Source: Gentiana macrophylla (taxonomy: Eukaryota > Streptophyta > Magnoliopsida > Gentianales > Gentianaceae). Taken from it: DNA of 64,000 nt. Made by a program: the position numbers and the translations under genes. The first letter of the stretch is position 1. Each line of letters starts with the position of its first letter. The stretch is taken from the NCBI GenBank assembly GCA_026214975.1, contig CM047806.1, positions 3,199,822 to 3,263,821 of the forward strand. Direction: 5' to 3'. The notes beneath the pieces are model-generated. The model did no database searches. It was not told where the DNA came from and was given only the letters and a program-made list of their open reading frames with translations. Below are positions 34,470 through 47,144 of the stretch, piece after piece.

Positions 34470-35720
34470 CATATGGAGCACAAATCTCTTGTATAAATCT
34501 GTTAGGCCCAATGACCTTCTCGACTCAATCACATCATATGTTTGTGGCCAATCCGACATGGCTTGAGTCATGCTTGGGTCAGCATGCACTTCATCATCAT
34601 GATGTATACGACTTTCGTTTGTCCAAAAGAGTGTTTGGACAATTTAGCATAGTATTGGTTTATTCTTCAGAACTTCTAGAACCACTTCAAGATGTTGTGT
34701 GTGGGAAGCTATGGCAGGGTTGAAGATTGGGATGTCATCAAAAGATATCAGCACAAACTTCCTTAAGTAAGGTTCTCGACGTCTTATTCATACTTCTCTG
34801 GAATGTCGTTGGGGCATATATGAGCCCAAATGACATCACCTTGAATTCAAATTGGCCATAATGAGTTACAAAGACAGTCTTCTGGACATCATCTTCATCA
34901 TCAGAATCTAATGGAATCCAGACCTTAAGTTTATTTTAGAAAATACCCTAGCACTCTCTAACTCATCCAATAATTCATCAATTGGGGGAATATGGTAACT
35001 ATCCTTGACAATCAAGTCATTCAACCTTCTGTAATCCTCACGAATCTCCAGGTTTTATCTTTCTATTTCACAAGGAGAAACGGTGATGAAAATGGACTAT
35101 TATTGTGTTGTATAATCCTCCGTTGTAGCATTTTATTTACCAACTGCTCTATTTCATCCTTCTGACTGTGAGCATATGTTTTAGTTTCACAGGTTCAACA
35201 CATTCTTTTAAAGTGATTGTCTGCTCATAGCCCCTCATTGGTAGAAATCCTTAGGAATTCTAACAAACCTCATGATACTCTTCTTCAATGGGCATAGGAT
35301 TCAGAGCTTGTTCCCATATCAAATTGAGGCACCCTTAGAGTCCATATGTTTCATTTATCAAATTCTTAGTAATGATATTGCTGTTGACCATCTTAAGCCG
35401 AGCTTCTTTTGTGTAACTTCTCTTCTTAACTTGTTCTACCTCGTTAGTGAAAACGAGCACTTTGTTGAAGTCAAAGACCATGAGAATGTACATTTTCATC
35501 CTATCCGCCCCTAATATCATGTCACGTCATCTCAAATTGATCAATCTCATATCTTGTTATAACTTAATCCCTTGCAGATCCATGGCAAGTCAAGACACTT
35601 AAATTCACACGCAATTCTATTTCCATCTACTATTGTGATTAACATAAAGTGAGTTGGTTATGTCGCACATTGCACCTCCTTGGCAACTTACCGGTCTTTG
35701 AAAGTGTGAGATGCACCATT
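34470..35720 (-). pseudogene. Ty3/gypsy pol fragment (protease to reverse transcriptase)
   Basis: The minus strand, through many frame changes, reads as gypsy pol. A protease-end block is near 35335-35520 (ILGADRMKMY, then VFDFNK). Further left come reverse transcriptase pieces of the FEFKVMSFGL type (near 34830-34860) and the post-catalytic block NQYYAKLSKHSFGQ (near 34610-34660). No LTRs were found around it. It is an old fragment from a different gypsy lineage than the element at 23797. Confidence 0.7.
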
Positions 35721-37425
35721 GTCTATGTTGAAAATAAAATTTATGTTTTGATGATGATTCATCACTTATTTAGTCTTGATTCTAAACCCCATTGATGAAG
35801 TGTCATAACTAGCTGTTATAGTGCAAAGCAAAAAGATGTCTAGATGTCAATGTATAGGATTAATAGAGTCTGATATTTGTATAAGTTAAATCAGACAAGC
35901 ACTGTAATATTTCTAGGTCAAGAAACTGAGTTAACAAGAAACTGAGTTAGCGAGAAACTGGAAATCAGTTAAAGCAGAGCACACCTACGTAAAACTGAAG
36001 AAAATAAGTTCGCTGAGGGACACAGACTCAGTTGAATTATCTAGAAGACCGAAGAACTGAGGGTTCAAACTCAGTTATTGAAGACTGAAGAACTGAGGGT
36101 TCAAACTCAGTTATGAAGATTACAAGTCGAGACTATGAAGTTAGACTTCAGGCAAGTTTGTGGTGACCTGAACTGACTTTATGGATCTTGTATGAAGATC
36201 TAAGAATCATAAGGACAATGAATTCTTAGAATATATTTGCTTGTGGTGTACTCTGATTAAGTCAATTAGAATCAGATGAAAACTTGAGTACTGAGATTTT
36301 GAAGAAGAGTAAAACTCGATTAATGCTCTTAAACCGAACCGATAATGTTCACGAAGAAATCGCTTTTACAACTAAGGTTTGACTAAAACTGAAAAAGGAT
36401 TCAACCGTTGCAATTCAAGAATTATGATTGGAGGATAATCTATCCGTTCTGACATAATCGTACAAGCAAGAAGCAGGACCACTAACGACTACAAGAAATT
36501 GAATGGCTTCAATTTGACCGTTAGATAAACCCCTATAAATAGAATACTTCTACAACAACAAGGAGAGAGCAAGAGGAATTAAAAAGAATCAATCTAGTCA
36601 AGAAAGATAAAATTGAGGGGGAAAGCCAATCTAAAAGAATTCCTGCTAAATACTTAACTGTAAGATCAAGAAACTTCTTCAAGTGTTCTTAAGCATTCAA
36701 GGAAAATCAAGATCATTCATTTGAAGAAATACAGAGCCAAGCGTAATTTATACATCCAGAAGAAAAACTCAAATCACAATTGAATCATAGTTATTGATTC
36801 AAGTCTTAACTTTGATTTTATCAAAGGTTTAGACTGTGAAACACCAAGAAGGTGTGAAGGACAGTTGAGTGCAGTCAGGGAGACTGTGGTTGTGATGAGC
36901 TGGTGAAGAGGCAATTCAACCCTCCAAGGACCAGTGTTTCAAACAATTGAAGAGCAGCAATTCTACATGTTCTACAAGTGTTTAGATAGTGAAGCTAGGG
37001 ATTAGTCAAGGACTATCAGTTTAGGACTCTTTGTAACCGGGCCATCTCAAAGAAGTTCTAGTGGAATTTTCCTCCGCATCACATGGGAAGAGAGGACGTA
37101 CAGGATTACACCACTTGGAACCTCTATAATTCTTGTCTACTTACTTTACGCATTCATTTATTTTATTGCAGCTGTATTTATCTAGTATTCGTTCTAAAAT
37201 CAAGTAAACAATCTGTTTGTTAATTCATATCTGATAAAGGCTAAACTAATCCGCTGCCGGTTGACTCAGTTGTTGCTTAAGTCAGTTTGACTTAAACTCA
37301 GCTCAGTCAGCTTAACTCCACACAAGTTTAAACTGAACCTTAATTTGTTTTAAATACAGTTTTTAGGGACAAGTTTATTCACCCCCCTCTAAACTTGTGT
37401 TAGCCTATCCAATGGACCAACAGTC
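35721..37425. repeat. Long non-coding repeat, possibly a solo copia LTR
   Basis: No gene. The stretch is rich in ACTGAG / CTCAGT words and has a 35-bp tandem pair near 36045-36115 (GAAGAACTGAGGGTTCAAAC twice). The right end, TTCACCCCCCTCTAAACTTG followed by GTGTTAGCCTATCC, resembles the end of SIRE-type copia LTRs. I could not fix the left border or a target duplication. Confidence 0.4.
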
Positions 37426-37429
37426 TATG

Positions 37430-38870
37430 AGGATGGTAATTGGATTTCTTCAAGAGGCCTTTAGTCTTAATGGTGTTAGAGGTGACCTAACTATATAAGG
37501 TGTAAATTGATAACTAAATTTCCTTGATAAAAGTTAAGAAAGACCATTCAAATATGTCAAAGGCCATAGAGATATCAACTTTAAGGCCGTATAACCTTTC
37601 TTGCTTTTCCTCTTGTTAATCATATAATGTAAAGATTAATGAGCAATAGTGTAAAAATCCAAAATTTGTTTGCCAAGAGCAAAAGCGCCTTGATTGTCAC
37701 TAATACAAAAATATATAACATTTTTCATCATGTTGGCAAGGACTTTGGAGAAATATTTATAAATAACTAAATAACATTGCAAAGACTAATAGGTGTATAA
37801 CGGGCGACTTCAATTGGAGAGGAAACTTTGGTAAACAAGACAATACATGAATCATTATCTTTTTTAAGAGCTTCCCAGAATTAAAGAAATATATGAAAGC
37901 ATTGAAAACGCCATTTTCTAAAAAAAGCATCCATTCCATCAAAAGCTTGTTGGGACAATCACCTTTCTTTCAATTATTTGGTCTCATTCTAACCTCTTTG
38001 ATTATTAATCAAACCTAATACCGATACCGCCCAGAACATTCTTCTACTACCCATCAGTCACAGCTTCAAAAAAGCCAGGCTTGGAAATCCACATGTTGTC
38101 AAAGTAAACCTTCTTCTTCCCTCTCAAAAAGATAGGAGATGAGTCAAGTAATAACATGTTGTGATCAGAAGCATCCATGTCCAAATAGAATACACAAGGC
38201 ACATCATAATCAGTGGCCCAAGATTTAGAGTCCATTAACCTAAAAGATCTTCTCCAAGTCCAAGAATGACCAACTAAGCTTAGATCAGACAAATCATTAT
38301 CTGCAACAAAACTCTTGAAATCAGAAAAGAAATTGTCAGGCCTGAATGCTCCTTCTTCTGTTTGTTTATGGTTAAGGATGTCATTAAAATCACCACCCAA
38401 TAAGAAATGAGTACTCCACAAAGTCATTATGTTTTGTAGAAAGGACCACTGCTTCAGTCTGTGAGAAGGCAAGAGGCTCATGTAAACCCCAACAAACTAC
38501 CAATACGGACCAGCGTAGTCATCTTTGATGCAAACCTTTATGGTAAAGCTGGTTGAGACAACATATGTAGTATTGGAAACTTCTTTCCACAAAAGTGCAA
38601 GCTTGCTTATCATACCAGAGGGTTTTAACGGCGCTGACATGATAAAACTAATGTTTTCTGCTAATACTTACCAAACTACTTTGTTTCTTTTTAATTTCAC
38701 TTAAAAAGGATAATACTTGGGCAATGGAGTTTATTTACCTCCTCAAGCTGGAAAATCGTCAAAGAGCTCCTCACACCTTGAAAATTCCACGCCATAATCC
38801 TTATTGTTTATGTAGAATCCACATAGGGTTGGCTTCTTTCACCCATTAAAACTCAATTAAAGACTTTGGT
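37430..38870 (-). pseudogene. LINE (plant L1) fragment: endonuclease and start of reverse transcriptase
   Basis: Reading minus, MAWNFQGVRSSLTIFQLEEV near 38740-38800 is the usual start of the endonuclease domain. The block 38047-38481 has GGDFNDILNHKQTEEG, LSLVGHSWTW and SDHNMLLL, the apurinic-type endonuclease motifs. Further left, frame-shifted text PISLCNV (near 37780-37800) and AFALGKQILDFYTIAHE-like sequence (near 37640-37690) begin the reverse transcriptase. The YADD centre is missing. The element is truncated and full of frame changes. Confidence 0.8.
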
Positions 38871-39480
38871 TCACCAATACATAGATTTTTAACAACTAGT
38901 TCAACAAGTCTAAGAGGTTGAAGATCCTCTGATTCAAGAGTTTTCATCTTATCTATAAAATGACTCACTAAAGTATCAGAATCCAGAGAAACCTTAATTT
39001 CATTAGTCTTTTTAGCAACAAATTTCCTCTTCCTTCTTGGTTTAAGTGAAACATCATCTTGTTAATTTTAGCAGCAATCATATTTGATTCATGTAGAAGA
39101 TGACTCCTTGAAGATTATATACCATCTTCCTTCTTCTGAGTACCATTCCAAGAAGAGAATGCCATGAAGAAATTGACAGCTTCCTTAGGAACAACTTTAT
39201 TATAATCACTGTTTAGTTCTTCATTAACATCATCAGAAGCTGACATATTGTATTTTCCACTTTCCTACTAAAAGCAGCCTCATTAACCCCTTTAGATAAA
39301 TTAGCCAGGAGTTCCAGCCTTATATTACTTGGCCAACTGGAAGAGCTACCTCTAGAAGGATTATCATGCAAGGATTTTAATAGGCGGAGCACATAAATCA
39401 GGCTTAAATAAAATCATCTTTATGATTTCTATTTCCTTGGTTTAGCACTTTAGACTAACAACCTCTAAATGCATGTCTAA
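38871..39480 (-). other. Sequence upstream of the LINE endonuclease, probably ORF1-derived
   Basis: Minus-strand sequence leading into the LINE fragment. Short charged open stretches exist (for example near 38960-39060), but no zinc knuckle was seen. Its place suggests a decayed LINE ORF1; this is inferred from position only. Confidence 0.35.
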
Positions 39481-39495
39481 TTTTTACACAATAAG

Positions 39496-40023
39496 CAATG
39501 ACGGAGGTAGACTATGGGCTAAGGGGGGCTAAGCCCACCCAGCCCGTTTTATTTTTTTCTATGTAGTATGTATATCCAGCTGGCCAACTCATCAGTCCAC
39601 TAGATAATTAGGCTTACAACCAACCTAACCTGAGCCACTGAAAGTATATGTTACAACAAAAAATGATTCCATTGGCATCACACTTTTATTTTCGATACCA
39701 CGATTATTTCAAATAATCAAAAAATTACTCCAAGTACAATGATTATTTTTAATGAAAATAACGTAAGTGGTGCATGTCGTTTAAAAAACAGCGTTAGTAA
39801 TGACACTGACGTTATAGTTTAAAAAATGTCAATGTCACTTGTTAGTAACGTTGGATCCAATAAATTGACACTGGAGTTAACGTTTGTAGTTTGGGAAGTA
39901 AAAAAAAATACATCATAAAGTATAAATAAATTTTGGTATTTTTCCAGAAAATTATGTCGTATAAATAACATTGAAAAAAAAAATCCCAACCCACCCGACG
40001 AAAAATTCCTGGCTCCGTCCTTG
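39496..40023. mobile_element. hAT-like element, 528 bp
   Basis: Ends CAATGACGGAG and CTCCGTCCTTG are inverted repeats with one mismatch. The 8-bp flank ACAATAAG is duplicated exactly (39488-39495 and 40024-40031), as in hAT transposons. No transposase is present. Confidence 0.82.
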
Positions 40024-40031
40024 ACAATAAG

Positions 40032-40866
40032 AACAAAAAATAAGAAACATTTTCATACTTAAAAGTAGCCCATCTTTCTACATTGTCTTGGGTGATCGTT
40101 ATACCCTAAATTCGACATTTAGAGCCATGAAGGTCTACGAGACATCGAGCAAACTTACCATGCTTAATTCCTCCTTAAACCACCTATGTTTTGCATGCAT
40201 GCCCAATATGTCCACAAATGTACTTTTATGCATCCATTGCTGCCTAATTCAGAGGAAGATACAAATTTGGACACAGATTGACACTATGTTGACAGATTCG
40301 TCATCAATTTTAATATCTTCCTCCACCTTTTGATTTCCATTATGTAAGAGCCAAAGTACCAAGCACATCCACTAGAACCCGATCCACATCATCTTTAGAA
40401 TTGAACTGTGCTACTAAACAAGCCATTAATTCTTTCAGCAAACCTCATGTGTTCAAAACTATGGATTCTATGCGCATGTGCCACTAAACACGAATTCATA
40501 GGCATTTGAGTGAAAACCTCATATTATGTTACCCTTATTAAGGCACTAACAACATGTGTCCAAATTATAAAAAAAACACTAGATTAAGTGAAAATAATTG
40601 AAGTGCAAAAAATAATGTGAATTGTCTGGTCGTAAAAAGTACATGATCAAATTTATTTTAAATGACAAACAAAAAAGTAATTAAGAAGATCCTTCTGTTA
40701 AACATATTCTTCTTTTTCTAGGTAACAAGCGGCATAAAAGAGTTTAAGAAACATAAGTGGAACAAAATTCTCTAACCGGTTTAAGAAACATAAAAAAAAA
40801 CACGAGTTCATTTTTTTAATAATTATTAATTTACAAGGTATTCATATCCTCTAGATTTATCATGTA
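40032..40866. other. Intergenic sequence, nothing recognised
   Basis: Contains short open frames (for example 40088-40333) without familiar domains. AT-rich after 40560. Confidence 0.35.
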
Positions 40867-41150
40867 CTCCCCTCGTTTTTTTATCTGTCACTGTTCAGAA
40901 TTTGATCTGTTTTTATTTATCTGTCATTTTACATTTTCAATGCATCATTTATTGTTTTTTTCCCCTCCTTTATCAATAAAGTATTTACATCTCCAATAAA
41001 AAAATACATTTTCAATACTAAAAACTCATTTACCAACAAAGTATTTACATCTCCAATAAGAAAAATACATTTCCAATACTACATTTTAGACATATTAATT
41101 ACTTCTTTGATCTGTCTGATTCTTCTTTCAGGGACATATAAAAAAAGAGG
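40867..41150. mobile_element. Stowaway-like MITE, imperfect ends
   Basis: Starts CTCCCCTCGTTTTTTTATCT and ends AGGGACATATAAAAAAAGAGG. The ends pair imperfectly and are flanked by TA (40865-40866 and 41151-41152). An internal sequence AAAGTATTTACATCTCCAAT is repeated at about 40980 and 41040. Confidence 0.55.
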
Positions 41151-41650
41151 TAATGAGGGAGAATGGCACTAACATTTCATCAATTAAGGAGAATGACAGC
41201 TTTTAAAGCTTTTGCATAAATGACAAAACTATTTTTTTTAATTATAATTTTATGGAAGCATTTCTATAAAAAAAAAAAAAATCAACGCACTTTCTCGGTC
41301 ATCTATTTTTTTTAAACACTCATATCAATCAATCTAGAACTCCAAATTTGAAAATTCTTTCACCAATTTTTATTTTTATTTTTTTCATGCTCTTTATTTT
41401 GAGACCACATTCAACATATTTCAACGTGATTTCTGAAAACCCGTTGTCGAAATTCACTAATTTTTCGGGATTTACCAGGGAGATGCATTGAATGAATTTC
41501 GATAGTGAATCTAACGAAAAATGAAGTAATTATATCGAACTAAGTCTCAAAACGAAGAGCATCAAAAAATAAAAAATTCAGTGGAATTTTTATCGCGTTT
41601 GAATCTCTAGATCAAAAGATATGAGTGTTTGAAAATAAGAAATGAAAGAG
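41151..41650. mobile_element. Copy of the GTGAATTTCGACAG repeat family (Mutator-type MITE related)
   Basis: Begins TAATGAGGGAGAATGGCA, like the ends of the MITEs at 13114 and 32843. It continues with blocks shared with 43690-44165, 44265-44720 and 56985-57670: GTCGAAATTCACT, CGAACTAAGTCTCAAAACGA and TTTTATCGCGTTTG. The far end is not clear. Confidence 0.6.
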
Positions 41651-41980
41651 AAAAAATAAAATATAATAAAATATAATAAAAAAAACTCCTAGCACGTAGC
41701 GGTTAGCATAGCGCACGAACTTTTTTGCTTTTATCCTTTAGGTTGCAATAAAATGTAGAAGTTTTATTTTTATCAAAACACGTGCGAATGCACGTGCATT
41801 TTGCTAGACACCCGTGCCCCACGCCTCGTTGCGTCAAAAAAAAAATTTGAAAAGTAAAAGAGAAAAAAAAAAAAAAAAAAGGGTGTTCTGATGGTACATA
41901 ACTTGAAACACCTGGACCAAAAGTTCGAGCACTAATAGGTGGTGTCATTTTAAAGCCTTTAATAATTGACATTTTTTTTA

Positions 41981-42218
41981 GGGAAACTTGAAAAAATATG
42001 ATTAAAAAGTAAAAAATTTGACAAAATATGCCTTGTATGATGCGTGCCTCGTGCATCACTCATGCGTCGCGCTCGTCATTCGATGGTCATCATCATCGCC
42101 GTGCGTGCGCGTCGTCGCGCATTTCGTCAGCGTCGACATGACATTATTTTCAAACATCTTCATACGAGGCATATATTTTCAATTTTTTACTTTTCGGACA
42201 TAGAAACTCAAGTTTCCC
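41981..42218. mobile_element. MITE with GGGAAACTTG ends and a CG-rich core
   Basis: 238 bp from GGGAAACTTGAAAAAATATG to CAAGTTTCCC. Flanking 9-mers TTTTTTTTA and TTTTTTTAA match at eight of nine places. The core (42030-42130) is rich in CG and ATGCGTCG-type words, as in its relative at 29569-29804. Confidence 0.7.
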
Positions 42219-43685
42219 TTTTTTTAATGTGTGGTTTCTTTGGGATGTTGCAAAGCACAAAATGCAAATCACGTGTTCATGCATTCAGCCAGGACAAAAT
42301 CATAGAATATTTATATCTTAGAAAGCATTTCACCCCCTGGAAATTTTGTCAGTGGGGACAGCGCAGCAAATTCGAAGATTCAGTGATGATATTAATAATG
42401 TTTAACATCAAACATTGTTTTAAGACCATAAAAGAAAACTCAGATCTCAGTGGGGGCACTGACCCTGGGGCGGATCTATGCAGATTAAGGGAGGGTCACG
42501 TGACCCCACTGAGATCCGACGAAATTTTTTTTGTATTAAAATTAAACGATATAGTTTTGTTGTTAAAAATGTCGTTTTGTTGTTAAAAGTTGTAGTTTTA
42601 GGCTACGGTGACTCCACTGGTTCAAATTTTTAGTTTAAAAATGTAGTTTTACTGATCCCTCCCTAATATACATGGGTGCACCTGATTTTTAATATATTTT
42701 TTAAAAATTATATCTATATTATTGATTATACGTTTAATTTATAAAATAAATATGTTATCCAGTCAACAAAGAAAATGAACAAAATTATATGTTAAACAAT
42801 GATAATTTTCATACAATGATTTCATCAAAATATTATGTATCCAAAAACTTGTGTTATGTTTTAATCACACATATTTTTATACTTACATTTTATTACAACG
42901 TCAAATACTATTTGTTAAATAATTAACTGTCAATCAAATTTGATAATCATAAAGACAAAGAATCATTAATTGCGTCAAATGAGTATTACTAAGTTATATT
43001 TACTCTTAGATATTACTAACCATACAAGGAAAATATTGTACGAATTAATTTGAAGGATATTTAGTTTGATCGTTTATGTATTATTCATCCTTTATTCAAC
43101 GCTTTTTTGATGTTATTTGCCTCTGTTCTCAAGTGGAATAAAGTGGATGAACTTGGTCAGCATGTCCACTACTACCATGATGACTTCCTTCGCTTTAGAC
43201 ATGCTGTGTTGGGACCTCGCATGTGAGGGACTGGTAATGGCAGGAGTAATCCTTGAGGTTTTATCATGTAAACTCTTGTAATGTTGACGAATAGTTCACC
43301 TTTGTATCATTTTTTTGAACATCTTTCTTAACATTCCTTGACCCTTGAATGACACCCTATTGGACTTGAGTGCAATCAGTTTATCAATTAGGATCTCAGA
43401 CCTCCAAAAACTAGAAGATTTTATGTGGAGACGAATTCTCATGATGGCCAACAACTAATTTTCATACATGGAAAGTCCTATCTCCTTAGAGTTAAATGCC
43501 CTATTAAGATAAGTCATTTGTCTTCTGTTTTGTAGTAACATTGCCCCAACCCTTCCCACAAGCATTTGTCTTAATACAGAAGAGAGTGAGAACTAAGGAC
43601 TGACGCATGGCTCCTTTTAGATCCTCAAATGCTTATGCTTGGTGTGAGTCAGATGACCACCGAAACCCTTGCTTCTTAAGCATAT
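42219..43685. other. Intergenic region with old repeat pieces
   Basis: Near 42470-42660 lies a relative of the remnant at 31549 (GGGGCGGATCTATGC). Short open frames (for example 42044-42586) cross MITE and spacer and have no domain. The stretch 43080-43610 shows loose retroelement-like text in broken frames but nothing I can name. Confidence 0.4.
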
Positions 43686-43689
43686 CATT

Positions 43690-44165
43690 GAATGACTTTT
43701 TTTTGGTAGTAAATCTAGAGATCCAAACGCGATAAAAATTTCACTGAATTTTCTATTTTTTGATGCTTTTCGTTTTGAGACTTGGTTCGATATAATTACA
43801 TCATTTTTCGTGAGATTCACTGTCGAAATTTACTCGGTGAATATCCCCGGTGAAACCTAAAAATCAGTGAATTTCGACAGCAGATTTTTTGAAATCACGT
43901 CGGAACATGTTGAATGTAGTCTCAAAATAAAAAGCATGAAAAAATAAAACAATTTGGTGAAAGGATTTTCAAATTTAGAGTTCCTGATTGAGAGATATGA
44001 GTGTCTAAAAAAGAGAGAGAAAATGTGTTGGGTTTTTTTTTATAGAAAAAAAAAGGCGGCAGAAAATTAATAAATAAAATTAAAATAGTTTTGTCTTTTA
44101 TGCAAAAGTTTCAAAAAACTGTCATTCTCCATAATTGATGAAATGTTAGTGTCCTTCTCCCTCAT
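43690..44165. mobile_element. Copy of the GTGAATTTCGACAG repeat family
   Basis: Orientation opposite to the copy at 41151. It ends CTTCTCCCTCATTCTCCC. It shares GATCCAAACGCGATAAAAAT, TGAATTTCGACAGCAG and GAGAGATATGAGTG with its neighbour at 44265. Confidence 0.65.
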
Positions 44166-44264
44166 TCTCCCAAAAAAAACTGCTATAAAAAATTAAAAAA
44201 TCCGACGCGTCCTTCCAGCGCTGCTACATTTTTTTTTCTCTTTCCTCCTCTATTACGCTTATAT

Positions 44265-44720
44265 CTATTGGTCTAGAGATCCAAACGCGATAAAAATTTC
44301 ACTGAATTTTTTATTTTTTTATGCTCTTCGTTTTGAGACTGGGTTCGTTCGCTGTCGAAATTCACTCAGTTAATATCCCCAGTGAATCTCAAAAATCAGT
44401 GAATTTCGAATAAAAATGAATTTCGACAACGGATTTTTTGAAATCACGTCGGAATATGTTGAATGTGGTATCAAAATCATGAAAGAATAAAAATTTGGTG
44501 AATGAATTTTCAAATTTAGAGTTCTAGATTGAGAGATATGAGTGTTTAAAAAAATGTATGAGAGAGAAAGTGTGTTGGCTTTTATTTTTGGGAAAAAAGG
44601 CGCCAGAATAAAAAAAAAAAAAAAAAAAAAAACATTTTGTCGTTCATGCAAAAGTTTCAAAAAGCTGTCATTTTCCTTAATTGATGAAATGTTATTGTTC
44701 TTCTCCCTCATTTCCTCAAA
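44265..44720. mobile_element. Copy of the GTGAATTTCGACAG repeat family, tandem to the previous one
   Basis: It has the same orientation and block order as 43690-44165 and ends TTCTTCTCCCTCATTTCC. The pair, separated by about 100 bases, suggests either two insertions or a segmental duplication. Confidence 0.65.
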
Positions 44721-44820
44721 TTTTAACCTAGAAAATTAGTTTTTTTTTAATCACCGAAACGAAATTTCTTTTTTTCCACCGAAACGAAATTAAATCATTT
44801 AGTGAACATTTACTCAAACC

Positions 44821-44910
44821 TATAAACGCACCTAGATACAAACGGTAGGACTCGAACAATTGAGGTCACGGGGACTCGGTTTAACCATTTGAGCTAAGTC
44901 TCATTGGCAT
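44821..44910 (-). mobile_element. tRNA-derived SINE fragment
   Basis: Reading minus, TTAGCTCAAATGGTTA (A box) and TTGTTCGAGTCC (B box) are spaced as in tRNA-derived SINEs, but no tRNA cloverleaf can be formed. It lies just outside the Helitron end. Confidence 0.6.
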
Positions 44911-44926
44911 ATATGAAGCTAGTTAG

Positions 44927-44927
<1 letters not shown>

Positions 44928-44963
<36 letters not shown>
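44928..44963. repeat. AT dinucleotide microsatellite
   Basis: A run of alternating A and T, about 35 bases. It is the insertion site of the Helitron: the 3' end of the Helitron joins a T of this repeat. Confidence 0.9.
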
Positions 44964-44964
<1 letters not shown>

Positions 44965-47144
44965 TAGTATGAAACCCGTGCAATGCACGGGAGAATGTAA
45001 AATTTGAAATTAAACAGTAGAGGAAAAATGACAACATAAATTAAGGAAAAATATTGTTTTTGTATTTGAAACTTATGAATAAATATTTATATTTCTCATG
45101 TCAGTTATTGCTCATAAAATACGTTTCACAACCATAATTCAGCCATCGAAACAAATTGAACATTAGTTTAGCGAATTCAACATTCCCATGAATTTAATTA
45201 ATCTATGTAATCTTTATACCTAATGATAATGACACTCGCAAGCGCAGAGTCTTTGTTCTTATCTACAAATTCCGACCAAAAATAATATTTAGTAAACCAC
45301 ATTAGCCCCACTTGAGTTGTAGCATTACTGACTATGTTCTTGAGTTCCAACACCATCTTCACTATGTTGCACCTGATTATGACCACATCCATCCTTGTCC
45401 AGTGAATAAATCGCCACCTCCCAGATATTGCACCATCAACGTGCCCCCTTGTTGATCCGTTATAATCAACATTCTGTAACAGAAACTTTGACATTCTCGA
45501 ACCAAAGAGGGAAGTAAACAATTTATCAGCTACATAGAACTCATCATATTCTGTACACAGAAACTTTGATAAATTAGACCATAACATTTCAAATTAGAAC
45601 AGAACCATTCTAACGAAAAGACAGTATGAAGTAAATGTGAAAGGACCAAACAAAATACTATTTTAGTGGGCCATTTAAGTGGACAAAACTTCCTGAACAG
45701 AGGAATCAACTATATTTTGAGGAGCCAAAATTACATACATTGAAAGAAAGAAAGCAGAAGAAAAAAAAAAAGATATCATATTTGTTGGTTAAATGATTCA
45801 GTTGGTCGTAACTGGAACGGTGGTGAAGGAACTATTTGTTGATTAAATGATTCAGAGACAAAATGATATTAGTCAAAAATGTAAGCAATGACTTATCATT
45901 TTATTGCATCAACCATCACATTGTTAATCCATTATCAACTTCAAGAACAAAATTTAGCAAATAGTCACAAAAGCTGCATTGGGTGAGTAGCAGTAAATAG
46001 CAATAGTCTCATACCTCCTTACATTAATTGTCTGCGTGCGTGCTTTCCTAGGCAGCAATTCACTTCCTTCTTATAATCCACTACCTTGATATGCCTCAGA
46101 TTTTATATTTTACTACTCTCTTCACCATCTAAATAAAAATTTGTCTGAAATCAATTTCATAGCATACAAATAAAGGAATGAAAAGAAAAAAATACTCAAG
46201 CCATGAATTACTATTAGGAATCACACAAAAATAAATGTAAGAAAAAGTCCATTACACAGGATCTTATTGCCACTATTGACCAAACTGATCCCGGCCACTT
46301 CCTGACTAACACTCATTGCCACTCCATTTCCCATATTGGACTACTGGGAAAACCTATTCAGAAATGCAATGAAAAGTGTGATAAAATTTGGCGTTGTTGA
46401 GATACAATTTGTTCGCTTTTGAAAAAATTAAAAAATTAGCACATCTTTTGGCAGCCAAACTGCGACCAACTTGTAGGAACAACATCAAAGCCAGTCATAA
46501 AATTAACGAATAACCATTTTATCTTAAATTTGTGCAAAATAGAAAACATAACCATTCAATTTGAAAAAAAGGATATTTGACAGTTCCACAATCTAGAAAC
46601 CAAAGGGATAATCTTGAAATCAGATGGATGAGACAAACCAAATTTATAACCAAAGCAAGAATGCAGATATAAATAACAGATCGAATTGGCTTCTCAGCAG
46701 CGTTCTATTGTCTGCTTCTGGTGGCTTGCAATGACCTACAGAGACTTTAGTGGTTATAACAAAAATTTTGATTAAAAAAAGGTTTGTTACTGCAAGCACG
46801 TGAGAGAAAGGATGTGCCATTCCTTTTGAACAAATCTGATCATGTGTGTTTGAAATTGAAAAGGGATATTTATGATTTTTAGATATTTGAAGAGATTTCA
46901 TTGAGGGATAAAGATAAGAGCAGTTTGCAGCTCTTTCAAATTAGTGCAGCAGTTCTTGCAGTTGAGATTTAGCGCAGAATGAGGGATGATGATGGTTTAG
47001 TCGCATAGAAAGGATCGTGTGTTATTAAAGAGGTATAAACCGTGGTATATTTGTTTGTTTGTTTTTTTAAACCGGGTTGTGGAGCGGGTCAATCGGACAA
47101 AATGGACAAATTGACAGTTATTCAGTCGAAAATATTAATATAGA
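44964..47144 (-). mobile_element. Helitron, 2.2 kb, non-autonomous
   Basis: Reading minus, the element begins TCTATATTAATATTTTCG at 47144 and ends CTAG at 44967-44964. A hairpin CCCGTGC-ATT-GCACGGG lies at 44991-44975, seven bases before the end. It sits between host A and T with no target duplication. TC start, CTRR end, subterminal hairpin and A/T insertion are the four Helitron hallmarks. No Rep/helicase is present. The 129-codon minus-strand frame at 45198-45587 is not recognised; an RPA-like origin is possible but unproven. Confidence 0.85.
45198..45587 (-). CDS. Unidentified open frame inside the Helitron
   Basis: 129 codons in the same orientation as the Helitron. The sequence is moderately aromatic (LWSNLSKFL, GRWRFIHWTRMD) with no motif I can assign. 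Plant Helitrons often carry RPA-like or captured host pieces, so this may be an exon fragment. A chance frame is also possible. Confidence 0.25.
   Translation of the reverse strand: MLWSNLSKFLCTEYDEFYVADKLFTSLFGSRMSKFLLQNVDYNGSTRGHVDGAISGRWRFIHWTRMDVVIIRCNIVKMVLELKNIVSNATTQVGLMWFTKYYFWSEFVDKNKDSALASVIIIRYKDYID

Noticed and set aside
42044..42586. 180-codon open frame, plus strand
   Set aside because: It runs across a MITE and its flank with no domain; a chance frame.
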